Origin: Thermoplasmata archaeon
Lineage (GTDB): Archaea > Thermoplasmatota > Thermoplasmata > Lutacidiplasmatales > UBA184
DNA length: 64,000 nt
NCBI GenBank assembly: GCA_021816865.1
Contig: JAKAWX010000005.1
Location: 104,169-168,168 of the forward strand
Reading direction: 5' to 3'
The position numbers and the translations under genes were made by a program. This document shows positions 24,891 through 32,540 of the stretch, in pieces. The notes beneath the pieces were generated by a model, which worked only from the letters and a program-made list of their open reading frames with translations, ran no database searches and was not told where the DNA came from. The first letter of the stretch is position 1; every line of letters starts with the position of its first letter.

Positions 24891-25142
24891 GTTCGGGCCG
24901 AAGGGAGAACGGGGCCCCGATAACGGTTCCGCGAGGTTCGCCGACCCTGGGACGCGGAGGCGATGACGAGCCGGGTCCGGGGATTCGCGGTAGGGGCGTC
25001 GACCCCGGAACTCGCTCTCCTCCGGCCCACCCCGGTGCGGCAGGGGACCTGGACTCCGTCGCCGGACGGGGAGAGGTTATCTTGGAACGGAGATACCGGC
25101 CGACCCGGAGGCGTCGCCGCGCGCGTCGCCCCGAGGACCACG

Positions 25143-25322
25143 ATGCCGCAGGTTGCGTTCGAGTGCCGGTCGCTGGGGTTTCCGTGCGAGTGGGCGCTGA
25201 AGGGCGGTTCGACCAACGAAGTACTCGACCGGGTGCGGGAGCACGCCCGGTGCGCGCACAACATGCCCGAGGTTCCCACGGAGCTGCTCCCGAGGATCCA
25301 GGCGGCGATCCACCCGGCGTGA
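25143..25322 (+). CDS. DUF1059 small protein
   Basis: A 59-residue protein with the DUF1059 pattern: FECRSLGFPCEWALKG near the start and VREHARCAHNMPEVP later, giving conserved cysteines and histidines that could bind a metal. Function unknown. ATG 25143 is used because homology starts there; GGTTATCTTGG at about 25075-25085 is a possible TATA. The fixX-like gene follows after 11 nt, so both may be on one transcript. Confidence 0.7.
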   Translation: MPQVAFECRSLGFPCEWALKGGSTNEVLDRVREHARCAHNMPEVPTELLPRIQAAIHPA

Positions 25323-25333
25323 AGGCCCCGACG

Positions 25334-25627
25334 ATGGCCGGACGCCTATCGACCTCGGAGCGTCTCGGAGCGGACGCGTTCGACACCGACGCGAATCCGC
25401 ACTTGACCCTCTCGGACCCGGCGCTCTGCCGCACGTGCCCGGACAAGCCGTGCATCGCGGTCTGCCCGGCGGAGGTCTACCACTGGGAGACCGACCGACT
25501 GAGGATCAGCTACGAAAGCTGCCTCGAGACGGGCGCGTGTCGCATCGCGTGCCAGTCGCTGGGCCGGGGCGCGCTCGTATGGGCATTTCCCCCGGCGGGC
25601 AAGGGCGTGCAGTACCGGCTCGGCTGA
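25334..25627 (+). CDS. fixX: FixX-like ferredoxin (ETF:quinone oxidoreductase partner)
   Basis: A 97-residue ferredoxin of the FixX/ETF-QO type. CRTCPDKPCIAVCPAEVY and ISYESCLETGACRIACQ give cysteines for one [4Fe-4S] cluster plus extra residues, and the ending ALVWAFPPAGKGVQYRLG is the FixX signature. FixX pairs with FixC to take electrons from electron-transfer flavoprotein to quinone. FixC is at 33.4-34.7 kb and etfBA at 30.4-32.1 kb. It lies just upstream of the apr promoter on the same strand, so readthrough is possible. Confidence 0.85.
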   Translation: MAGRLSTSERLGADAFDTDANPHLTLSDPALCRTCPDKPCIAVCPAEVYHWETDRLRISYESCLETGACRIACQSLGRGALVWAFPPAGKGVQYRLG

Positions 25628-25675
25628 GCCGCTCGACCGGCGCGAGTCGCGAGCGGCCCGTCTCCTCCGGTCAAA

Positions 25676-25703
25676 TTGGACAATTGTCGAAAGTGTTTTC
25701 ATA
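25676..25703 (+). promoter_or_regulatory. apr operon promoter with sulfur-operator copy
   Basis: TTGGAC-AATT-GTCGAA (25676-25691), one mismatch from a perfect TTGGAC/GTCCAA palindrome, is followed by a TATA-like TTTTCATA (25696-25703). Transcription would start near 25726, just before the ATG of a short leader frame. Confidence 0.55.
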
Positions 25704-25727
25704 GGAGACCGCTACCGGCGTCCGACC

Positions 25728-25787
25728 ATGCGAACGGGACTCTCGAGCGGCCACCGCCTCGCTCGGAGTCGGCCGCTCCGCCGGTGA
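25728..25787 (+). CDS. Candidate leader peptide (uORF) of aprB
   Basis: A 19-codon frame, MRTGLSSGHRLARSRPLRR, begins 2 nt after the predicted start site. Its TGA (25785-25787) overlaps an in-frame aprB GTG (25784-25786), three codons before the aprB ATG. Like the leader before the glucoamylase it is arginine-rich. It may couple or tune translation. Evidence is positional only. Confidence 0.3.
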   Translation: MRTGLSSGHRLARSRPLRR

Positions 25788-25792
25788 ACACG

Positions 25793-26239
25793 ATGCCCAC
25801 GTACGTTCTGACCGACAAGTGCAAGGGATGCATGGAATGCGTCAAGATCTGCCCGAGCGACATCATGCACATCGACTCGAGCCAAGGTCGGGCGTACAAC
25901 ATCGAGCCCGCGATGTGCTGGGAGTGCTACGCGTGCGTCAAGTCCTGCCCCGAGGCGGCGATCGAGGTCCGCGGCTACGCCGACTTCGCACCGCTCGGGC
26001 ACTCGGTCCTTCCGATGCGCACCGCCGACAAGATCGAATGGAAGATCCGGATGCTCGGCGGGGAGGTCAAGGAGTTCACGTTCCCCATCCGTACGACCCC
26101 CTGGGGTTCGATCCAGGCCCCGCAGGACACGCCGGCGCCGACCGCCGAGGCGGTCTCGAGCGAACTGCTCGCCTACGAACCGGACTACCTCGCGGTCGAG
26201 GCGCTGCCGACGCTCCCTCGGAAGGGCGGGAGCGCCTAG
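25793..26239 (+). CDS. aprB: Adenylylsulfate reductase beta subunit
   Basis: A 148-residue iron-sulfur subunit of APS reductase. Two [4Fe-4S] motifs: C10-x2-C13-x2-C16-x3-C20-P and C42-x2-C45-x2-C48-x3-C52-P. The AprB-specific tail VLPMRTADKIEWKIRM and FTFPIRTTPWGS wraps AprA in known structures. The ATG at 25793 gives the usual MPTYV start; a GTG three codons upstream is possible. In this island it probably runs in the oxidative direction (sulfite plus AMP to APS). It is the first gene of a run reaching etfA. Confidence 0.92.
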   Translation: MPTYVLTDKCKGCMECVKICPSDIMHIDSSQGRAYNIEPAMCWECYACVKSCPEAAIEVRGYADFAPLGHSVLPMRTADKIEWKIRMLGGEVKEFTFPIRTTPWGSIQAPQDTPAPTAEAVSSELLAYEPDYLAVEALPTLPRKGGSA

Positions 26240-26255
26240 GGCGGGGGAGGCCAGC

Positions 26256-28097
26256 ATGAGCGAGTCACCTACGTCCCGGGCGGTGCAGACGGTCGATTGC
26301 GACATCCTGATCGTCGGAGGCGGGTTCGCCGGCTGCGGGGCCGCGTTCGAGGCCCGGTACTGGGGACGGGACCTCAAGATCGTCGTCGCCGACAAGGCCG
26401 CGATCGAACGCAGCGGGGCGGTCGCGCAGGGGCTGAGCGCGATCAACTGCTACATGGGGATGCGCTGGAACGAGAACCAGCCCGAGGACTTTGTCCGCTA
26501 CGTGCGCAACGACCTGATGGGCCTGTCGCGCGAGGACCTGGTCTACGACGTCGCGCGCCACGTCGACTCGACCGTGCACATGTTCGAGGAGTGGGGGCTT
26601 CCCATCTTCACCGACCCTCAGACCGGCCGGTACGTTCGCGAGGGCCGCTGGCAGGTGATGATCCACGGCGAGTCGTACAAGCCGATCATCGCGGAGGCGA
26701 CCCGCAAGGCCGCGAGCGAGGTCTACGAGCGGATCATGGTCACGCACCTGATCCCCGACGCGACCGACCCGAACCGCGTCGCCGGGGCGGTCGGCGTCAA
26801 CGTGCGCGACGGGTCGTTCTGCGTGTTCAAGGCGAAGGCGGTCATCGTCGCGGCCGCCGGGGCCTCCCACATCTACCGTCCGCGCTCGGCGGGCGAGGGG
26901 TCGGGACGGACTTGGTATCCCCCGTGGGCGAGCGGGTCGGCGTACGCCCTGCTGATCCAGATGGGAGCGGAGATGACCCAGATGGAGAACCGGCTCGTCG
27001 TCACCCGGTTCAAGGACGGGTACGGCCCGGTGGGCGCCTGGTTCCTCCTCCTCAAGGCGATCGCCACGAACGCCGCCGGCGAAGGCTACGAGGTCTCCCG
27101 ACTGCCCGAGCTGCGGGAGCGGGTGGGAGCCTACGCCGACGCGAAGCCGATGCCGACGTGCCTTCGCAACCACCTCATGCTGCAGGAGATCCTGGCCGGG
27201 CGCGGACCGATCCTGCTCCATACCGAACGCGTCCTCGACACACCCGAGAAGGAGGCGATCGGTTGGGAGGACTTCCTCAACATGACGATCGGCCAGGCCG
27301 TTACCTGGGCGTCCCAGGGGATCGAGCCGAAGAGCGAACCGTCCGAGCTGATCCTCTCCGAGCCGTACGTCATGGGCTCGCACGCCGTCTGTGCCGGCGC
27401 CTGGACGAGCGGGCCGGCCGACGTCGCGCCGTCCGAGTACCAGTGGGGCTACAACCGGATGACCACGATCCAGGGCCTTTTCGGGGCCGGGGACACGGTC
27501 GGAGGCTCCGCCCACAAATTCTCGAGCGGCTCCTACTCCGAGGGCCGGCTGGCCGCGAAGGCCGCGGTCGCGTTCGTCCGCGACCACCCGGAGGCGCCGA
27601 CGGTGACCGACGCCCAGGTCCGCGGGCTCGAGGCGACCGTCTTCGGGCCGCTCGACCGGTACGATTCCCAGCACGGCCTCGTCACGGCGGGCACGGTGAA
27701 CCCCGAGGTCCTTCGGCCCGACCACGCGCTGAACCGCCTCGAGAAGATCATGGACGAGTACGGCGGCGGCGTCAGCGCGAACTACACGACCAGCCGGGCG
27801 TACCTCGAGCGTGGGCTCCACCACCTCGAGCTCCTGAAGACCGACATGAAGAAGCTGGCCGCCCAGGACCTCCACCAGCTCCAGCGCGCCTGGGAGCTCC
27901 ACCACCGAGTGTGGACGGCGGAGGCCGTCCTGCGTCACACCCTCTTCCGCGAGGAGACCCGCTGGCCCGGCTACTACTACCGCGCGGACTTCCCGCACGT
28001 CGACGACGAGCGCTGGAAGTGCTTCGTGAACTCGGTCTACGAACCCGCGACCGGCCGCTGGCGGGTGTTCACCCGACCCTACCGACCCCTCTTTTGA
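26256..28097 (+). CDS. aprA: Adenylylsulfate reductase alpha subunit
   Basis: A 613-residue FAD enzyme that interconverts sulfite plus AMP and APS. ILIVGGGFAGCGAAFEARY binds FAD near residues 18-36. Also visible are QGLSAINCYMG, the WYPPWASGSAYAL region, PTCLRNHLMLQEIL, and the late FAD/active-site block MTTIQGLFGAGDTVGGSAHK. Length is close to archaeal AprA, slightly shorter than some bacterial forms. Located 16 nt after aprB. No QmoABC or AprM is in the window; etfBA is co-directional downstream. Confidence 0.94.
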   Translation: MSESPTSRAVQTVDCDILIVGGGFAGCGAAFEARYWGRDLKIVVADKAAIERSGAVAQGLSAINCYMGMRWNENQPEDFVRYVRNDLMGLSREDLVYDVARHVDSTVHMFEEWGLPIFTDPQTGRYVREGRWQVMIHGESYKPIIAEATRKAASEVYERIMVTHLIPDATDPNRVAGAVGVNVRDGSFCVFKAKAVIVAAAGASHIYRPRSAGEGSGRTWYPPWASGSAYALLIQMGAEMTQMENRLVVTRFKDGYGPVGAWFLLLKAIATNAAGEGYEVSRLPELRERVGAYADAKPMPTCLRNHLMLQEILAGRGPILLHTERVLDTPEKEAIGWEDFLNMTIGQAVTWASQGIEPKSEPSELILSEPYVMGSHAVCAGAWTSGPADVAPSEYQWGYNRMTTIQGLFGAGDTVGGSAHKFSSGSYSEGRLAAKAAVAFVRDHPEAPTVTDAQVRGLEATVFGPLDRYDSQHGLVTAGTVNPEVLRPDHALNRLEKIMDEYGGGVSANYTTSRAYLERGLHHLELLKTDMKKLAAQDLHQLQRAWELHHRVWTAEAVLRHTLFREETRWPGYYYRADFPHVDDERWKCFVNSVYEPATGRWRVFTRPYRPLF

Positions 28098-28129
28098 GGG
28101 CCGGGCTTCCGGTACTCGGGGCGCTCTCG

Positions 28130-29083
28130 ATGGACGGTTGGGCCGGCCGGGTTCGTTCGGACCCGGCGGCGCTCATCCCCGAACCCGCGTCGGCGCTCCA
28201 CGAGGTCCTCGACGAAGTGGAGGCGGCGTTCGGCCGGCGCCCGTGGCCGCTCCTCGTCGACCTACCGGCCGACCGACCGATCCAGGTCGTCGGCGACAGC
28301 CACGGCGACTGGCCGGCGGTCTCCGCCGGGGTCCGGTTCGCCCGACGGGGCCCGACGCCCGAGCGGTTCGTCGCCCTCGGAGATTACGTCGACCGGGGCA
28401 CGCGGGCCCAACCGGACCCGGCGGCGTTGCCGAACGGCTCGATCTGGAACGCCGCGTACCTCCTGGCCTGGGCGGCCCACGACCCCGATCGGATCGTGCC
28501 GCTTCGCGGGAACCACGAAGCGACGCGCCAGATCCTCGTCCCGGGACCCACCCTCCTGCGCGAACTCCGCCGGGCGTACCCGCCGCGAGACGCGCTGCCG
28601 CTCTTCGAGCGCCTCGTCGGTCTCCTCGAGCGGTTGCCGCTCGCCGCCCGGAGCGAGAACGGGGTCGTGTTCGTCCACGGAGGGATCCCGCCGGCGGACC
28701 GGCTCGATCCGAAGAGCTGGCGGAGGGACGACCTCGCCCTGCTCGAGGGCCTCCTGTGGAGCGACCCGAGCCTGGAGTACGAGGATCGGGCCGCGGGGTT
28801 CCCGTACGGCCCCGAGGAGCTCGGGGGTTTCCTGCGCGCGGTCGGGTGCCGGGTGATGGTCAAGGGCCACGCGCCCGACCATTCGGGCCGGGCGATCTTC
28901 GACGGGCGCCTCCTCACGGTACACACGAGCGACATCTTCGCGTCGTTCGGGCAAGGCGGTGTTCTCATGGCGGAGGTCCCGGCCGGACGACGGGTCGAGA
29001 GCGCCGCCGACCTCGCGCTGCGGTCCTGGAACGGCACCGACTGGGTCCTTCGACCGATCGCGGGACTCGCCCGGGAGGCCTAG
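28130..29083 (+). CDS. PPP-family serine/threonine phosphatase
   Basis: A 317-residue calcineurin-like metallophosphatase of the PPP type. GDSHGDW (55-61), GDYVDRG (84-90), GNHE (127-130), VFVHGGIP near 184 and VKGHAP near 244 are the metal-binding and catalytic motifs that define PPP enzymes. Probably a soluble protein phosphatase. It sits inside the apr-etf operon (32 nt after aprA, 4 nt before tauE), an unusual place. It may control the pathway by dephosphorylation, or hydrolyse a nucleotide phosphate. Start at ATG 28130; the conserved region begins about 50 residues in. Confidence 0.82.
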   Translation: MDGWAGRVRSDPAALIPEPASALHEVLDEVEAAFGRRPWPLLVDLPADRPIQVVGDSHGDWPAVSAGVRFARRGPTPERFVALGDYVDRGTRAQPDPAALPNGSIWNAAYLLAWAAHDPDRIVPLRGNHEATRQILVPGPTLLRELRRAYPPRDALPLFERLVGLLERLPLAARSENGVVFVHGGIPPADRLDPKSWRRDDLALLEGLLWSDPSLEYEDRAAGFPYGPEELGGFLRAVGCRVMVKGHAPDHSGRAIFDGRLLTVHTSDIFASFGQGGVLMAEVPAGRRVESAADLALRSWNGTDWVLRPIAGLAREA

Positions 29084-29087
29084 CGCG

Positions 29088-29942
29088 GTGATCGTCCTCG
29101 TCCTCGTCGTCGCGCTGCTCGCGATCGCGATCGCGGCCGGATTCCTCGGTAGCCTGGCCGGGCTCGGCGGGGGCGTGATCCTCACGCCGGTGCTCGTCCT
29201 GTTCTTCGGGATCCCGTTCGGGGACGCGGTCGGCGCGAGCGCGGTCAGCGTGCTCGCGACCTCGACGACCTCGGGCGCGGCGTACGTTCACGACCGCCTG
29301 ACCGACCTTCGGATCGGGAACTTCCTCCAGATCGCGACGGTTCCGGGCGCCCTCATAGGGGCCACGGCGACGGTCCTGCTCGCCCCGACGAACCTCGTTC
29401 CCGTCCTCCTCATCGTGCTCGGCCTCGTCCTCCTCTCGACGGTCCCCGGGAGCATCGCGATGCGCCACGAGGAGCATCCCCCCGACGGTCCGGGAGACGC
29501 GATCAGCCGTCACCTCAAGTTCGAGGGCAACTACTACGACCGGCTGCACCAACGGGTCGTGCACTACCGCGGCCAGAACTCGAAGAGCGCGCTCGTCGTG
29601 ATGTTCGCGGCAGGTATCGTCTCGGGGCTCTTCGGGATCGGGAGCGGTGTCCTCAAGGTCCTCGCGCTCGACCGCGCGCTGAGGCTCCCGATGAAGGTCT
29701 CGACCGCGACCAGCAACTTCATGATCGGCGTCACCGCGACGGCGGGCGTCGGGGTCCTCTTTGCGGGGAACCTCGTCTTACCGCTGCTCGCGGCTCCGGT
29801 CGCGATCGGGACGACGACCGGCGCCTACCTCGGGAGCCGCCTTTTGCCCGGCCTGACGAACCGTCTGATCCGGTGGCTGTTCGTCGTCATCCTGATCGTC
29901 CTGGCGGTCGAGACGCTCGTCCGGGGGGCGGCGATGCTATGA
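29088..29942 (+). CDS. TauE/SafE-family anion exporter (copy 2)
   Basis: A 284-residue transporter, the same length as copy 1 and clearly paralogous: AGFLGSLAGLGGGVILTP, VGASAVSVLATSTTSGAAYVHD, SGLFGIGSGVLKVLALD and MKVSTATSNFMIG match. About eight membrane segments. GTG 29088 is 4 nt after the phosphatase stop. Being in the apr operon, it is a candidate exporter of sulfite or sulfate produced by the pathway. Its stop overlaps the DUF1634 ATG. Confidence 0.87.
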   Translation: MIVLVLVVALLAIAIAAGFLGSLAGLGGGVILTPVLVLFFGIPFGDAVGASAVSVLATSTTSGAAYVHDRLTDLRIGNFLQIATVPGALIGATATVLLAPTNLVPVLLIVLGLVLLSTVPGSIAMRHEEHPPDGPGDAISRHLKFEGNYYDRLHQRVVHYRGQNSKSALVVMFAAGIVSGLFGIGSGVLKVLALDRALRLPMKVSTATSNFMIGVTATAGVGVLFAGNLVLPLLAAPVAIGTTTGAYLGSRLLPGLTNRLIRWLFVVILIVLAVETLVRGAAML

Positions 29943-30361
29943 CGGCCCCGTCGACGGCTCCGTCCGAGCTCCCCGAGGACCCGACGTTCCCCCCCGCCGC
30001 GTACGAACGGATCTCGCGGCTGTTGCGCGGCGGGGTCCTCCTTTTCCTCGTGTTCGCGGGAGCCGGGATGATCGCCCGGACCGCGATCGACCCGAACGAG
30101 ACCGTGGCCGCGATCCTCGCGAACCCACCCCTCTCCCGGTTTGCCTCGGTCGGAGGGTTCCTTTCGGCGCTGGCGGTCGGAAGCCCCGAGGCGCTGATCA
30201 CCCTCGGGATCTACGTGATGGTCGGCGTGACGATCGGTCGTGTCGTCCTCGCCGCCGTCGACTTCCACCGGGGTCACGAGCGTCCGCTCGCGTTCGTCTC
30301 GACCGCGGTCGTGGCGCTCCTCCTCCTCGGCCTGTTCGTCGTGGCCCCGTTCGTTCGCTAG
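29939..30361 (+). CDS. DUF1634 membrane protein, TauE partner (copy 2)
   Basis: A 140-residue protein with about three membrane segments and the loop LAAVDFHRGHERPLAFV, equivalent to FHEHREKAM of copy 1. ATG overlaps the tauE stop. The whole tauE-DUF1634 unit is thus duplicated in inverted orientation either side of fixX-aprBA. Confidence 0.75.
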   Translation: MTAPSTAPSELPEDPTFPPAAYERISRLLRGGVLLFLVFAGAGMIARTAIDPNETVAAILANPPLSRFASVGGFLSALAVGSPEALITLGIYVMVGVTIGRVVLAAVDFHRGHERPLAFVSTAVVALLLLGLFVVAPFVR

Positions 30362-30400
30362 CGCGCGGTCGCGGGAGAGGGTCACGAGGAGAATCGGAAG

Positions 30401-31195
30401 ATGGCAGAGAAACTGCGGATCTGGGTGGCGGTGAAGCACGGCGTCGACGTGAACCTGGCGCGCGCGGACCGGGCGACGGGGCTCGTCAAGCTCGACTCGG
30501 CCCCCCGGCGCACGAGCGACTTCGACAAGAACGCCGTCGAAGAGGCCGTTCGCCTCCGGGACAAGCGGCCCGGCGCGGTCGTGACCGCGATCTCGGTCGG
30601 TGGACCGGCGGCGCGCGAGGCGCTCCGCGACGCGGTCGCGATCGGCGCCGACGAGGCCGTCCTCGTGACGGCCCCGAACTTCGCGGAATGGGACACCCGG
30701 GCGGTCGCCCGGCTCCTCGCGGCGGCCTCCCGCGCGCTCGGCGGGTTCGACCTCTTCGTTCTCGGGGAAGGGAGCACCGACCACTTCGCGGGACTCGTCG
30801 GCCCCCGGCTCGCCGGGGAGCTCGGCTGCGCCGACATCGCGTACGTGCGCCGGCTCACGGTCGAGGCGGATGGGGTCGTGGCCGAGAAGGACCTCGAGAA
30901 GGAGGTCGAGACCGTGCGCGCCCGCTTCCCGGTCGTCCTGACGGTCGGCCAGGAGATCAACACGCCCCGGCTGCCGACGTTCATGTCGAACCTGAAGGCC
31001 TCGAAGAAGGAGGTCCGCGTGGTGTCGCCGGCCGACCTTTCCGTGGCGGCGGAGGCGCTCGCCCCGGTGGTCGTGACCGAGCGCGTCGCCGTCCCCGAGG
31101 TCCCGAGGAAGCAGGTGACGATCTCGGGCGCTTCGCCCGACGAGCTCGCCGCCCGGCTCAAGGATGCCCTCCGCGCCGAGGGGGTCCTCCCGTGA
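30401..31195 (+). CDS. etfB: Electron-transfer flavoprotein beta subunit
   Basis: A 264-residue EtfB. It starts LRIWVAVKHGVDVN, has the AMP-binding pattern with DKNAVEEAVRLRD, VLVTAPNF and LVGPRLAGELGCADIAYV, and the QEINTPRLPTFMSNLKASKKEV signature loop. EtfAB binds FAD and AMP and shuttles electrons between dehydrogenases and ETF:quinone oxidoreductase. It starts 39 nt after DUF1634 with a GAGGAG ribosome site, so it is probably co-transcribed with aprBA. Its stop overlaps the etfA GTG. Confidence 0.9.
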   Translation: MAEKLRIWVAVKHGVDVNLARADRATGLVKLDSAPRRTSDFDKNAVEEAVRLRDKRPGAVVTAISVGGPAAREALRDAVAIGADEAVLVTAPNFAEWDTRAVARLLAAASRALGGFDLFVLGEGSTDHFAGLVGPRLAGELGCADIAYVRRLTVEADGVVAEKDLEKEVETVRARFPVVLTVGQEINTPRLPTFMSNLKASKKEVRVVSPADLSVAAEALAPVVVTERVAVPEVPRKQVTISGASPDELAARLKDALRAEGVLP

Positions 31196-32139
31196 GCGAC
31201 GAGGTCGTGCTCTGCTACAGCGAGGAGACCGGTCTCGCCGAGGAGCTCGTCCGCCTCGCGCGGGCGGCGGCGCCGAGCGACGGGAGCCGGGTCCGCGCCG
31301 TCGTGCTGCCGGGCGCCCCCGCCGACGCGGCCGACCGGCTCGTCGCCGCGGGCGCGCACGGCATCGACGCGGTGACCGGAGCCGCTTCGCCGGACCCCGC
31401 CGCCACGTCCGACGGGCTGCGCGCGGTCGTCGTCGCCACCGCTCCGACACTCGTGCTGATCGGCTCGACGAAGCGCGGCCGGGAGGTCACGGGGCGTCTC
31501 GCCGGTGCTCTCGACCTGCCCGCCGCGACCGGCGTGACCGCGCTGCGGCTCGACCCGGACGGGATACGGGTCGACCGGGAAGCGCTGAGCGGGAACGCGG
31601 TGGCCGTGGAGCGGATCGTCCGCCGGCCCGCCGTCGTGGCGGTGATGGCCGGTTCGGGCGCCCCGACGGCCACGGCCGTGACGTCCGTCGATCGCCGCAC
31701 GCATCCCGTCGCGGCGTTCGAAGCGAAGACCGAGCGCTCGGAGGTACGCCCCAAGGCGGGCGGTCAGCTCGAGATCGAGAAGGCCGACCGGATCGTCACG
31801 ATCGGACGGGGCCTCAAGAAGAAGGAGGACCTCGCGATCATCGAGGCGCTCGCGAAGGCGCTCAGTGCGGAGGTCGGCTGCACCCGCCCCCTCGCCGCGG
31901 AGTCGGGGTGGCTCTCGGACGACCATTGGATCGGCCTCACCGGTCACCGGGTACGCCCGAAGCTCTACGTCGCGATCGGCGTCTCGGGAGCGGTCCAGCA
32001 CCTGGTCGGGATGCGTTCCTCGAAGGTCGTGGTCGCGGTCAACAAGGACCCGAACGCTCCGATCTTCGCCCAGGCCGATTACCGGATCACGGGCGACCTC
32101 TACCAGGTCGTCCCCGCCCTCGTTAAGGCGTTCGCCTGA
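31192..32139 (+). CDS. etfA: Electron-transfer flavoprotein alpha subunit
   Basis: A 315-residue EtfA. The N-terminal domain begins VVLCYSEETGLAEELVRLA. The C-terminal FAD domain carries IVTIGRGLKKKEDLAIIEAL, GCTRPLAAESGWL, YVAIGVSGAVQHLVGM and the closing VAVNKDPNAPIFAQADY. GTG 31192. The usual DR pair before the RPLAAESGWL region is replaced by TR here. With FixC and FixX nearby it forms an ETF-quinone module. Whether the donor is AprBA, sHdr or an acyl-CoA dehydrogenase elsewhere is open. Confidence 0.92.
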   Translation: MSDEVVLCYSEETGLAEELVRLARAAAPSDGSRVRAVVLPGAPADAADRLVAAGAHGIDAVTGAASPDPAATSDGLRAVVVATAPTLVLIGSTKRGREVTGRLAGALDLPAATGVTALRLDPDGIRVDREALSGNAVAVERIVRRPAVVAVMAGSGAPTATAVTSVDRRTHPVAAFEAKTERSEVRPKAGGQLEIEKADRIVTIGRGLKKKEDLAIIEALAKALSAEVGCTRPLAAESGWLSDDHWIGLTGHRVRPKLYVAIGVSGAVQHLVGMRSSKVVVAVNKDPNAPIFAQADYRITGDLYQVVPALVKAFA

Positions 32140-32329
32140 ACGGACGCGGGCGCGCGCCCGGCCCCCCGCCCGGGTCGGTCCCCCGGCGGCGGAGCGCTGG
32201 ACCGGGGGTCGTGCGAACGGTGGCGGCCGCCCCGGCGGTCCGCCGTTCGGGCCGGGGATCGCCGAAACCCGCGGCCCGATGCGAATCCCGGGAGCGGTGC
32301 GCGGGCGAGCCCTCGGAAAGGACGGCGCG

Positions 32330-32428
32330 CTACGGGGTGGGAGAAAGCCAGGCGACCACGAGGAGCACGACCCCGAGCAGGAGGAACGCGACCTTCAGAC
32401 GGTACCCCACCGCTCGGCTCGGCCGCAT
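32330..32428 (-). CDS. Putative 32-residue leaderless membrane peptide
   Basis: A tiny frame with one hydrophobic helix, KVAFLLLGVVLLVVAWL, preceded by a basic lead (MRPSRAVGYR), so a single-pass protein with the N-terminus inside. Its ATG lies about 27 nt after the centre of a good minus-strand TATA element (GTATATCC with AAAG upstream), the leaderless arrangement typical here. It is divergent from proC. No family known; small size leaves doubt, but the promoter fit is better than for many annotated genes. Confidence 0.45.
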   Translation of the reverse strand: MRPSRAVGYRLKVAFLLLGVVLLVVAWLSPTP

Positions 32429-32450
32429 CGACGTAAGGATGGAACGGCAT

Positions 32451-32459
32451 AGGATATAC
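32451..32459. promoter_or_regulatory. TATA element between a micro-ORF and proC
   Basis: AGGATATAC on the plus strand, GTATATCCT on the minus strand. On the minus strand it fits the leaderless micro-ORF at 32428; on the plus strand it would give proC a leader of about 60 nt. Confidence 0.55.
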
Positions 32460-32540
32460 TTTCGTGGGCGCACCGGAACGGGACCGCCGACGCGACGGAG
32501 CCGATGGGAAGAAGTAGAAGCGACGCGACTTCCCCCCGGG

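Larger units (their letters stand above)
32140..32540. other. Intergenic region between etfA and proC
   Basis: About 400 nt without an ordinary gene. The first half is very GC-rich and featureless. The second half holds a strong TATA-like element readable on either strand (32451-32459) and a 32-codon minus-strand frame, both annotated separately. Confidence 0.6.

Noticed and set aside
25793..28097. AprBA and Sat as a sulfate-reduction pathway
   Set aside because: No DsrAB, DsrC or QmoABC in the window, while sHdr, SQR-like, TusA and DsrE genes point to oxidation. Not excluded for the whole genome.
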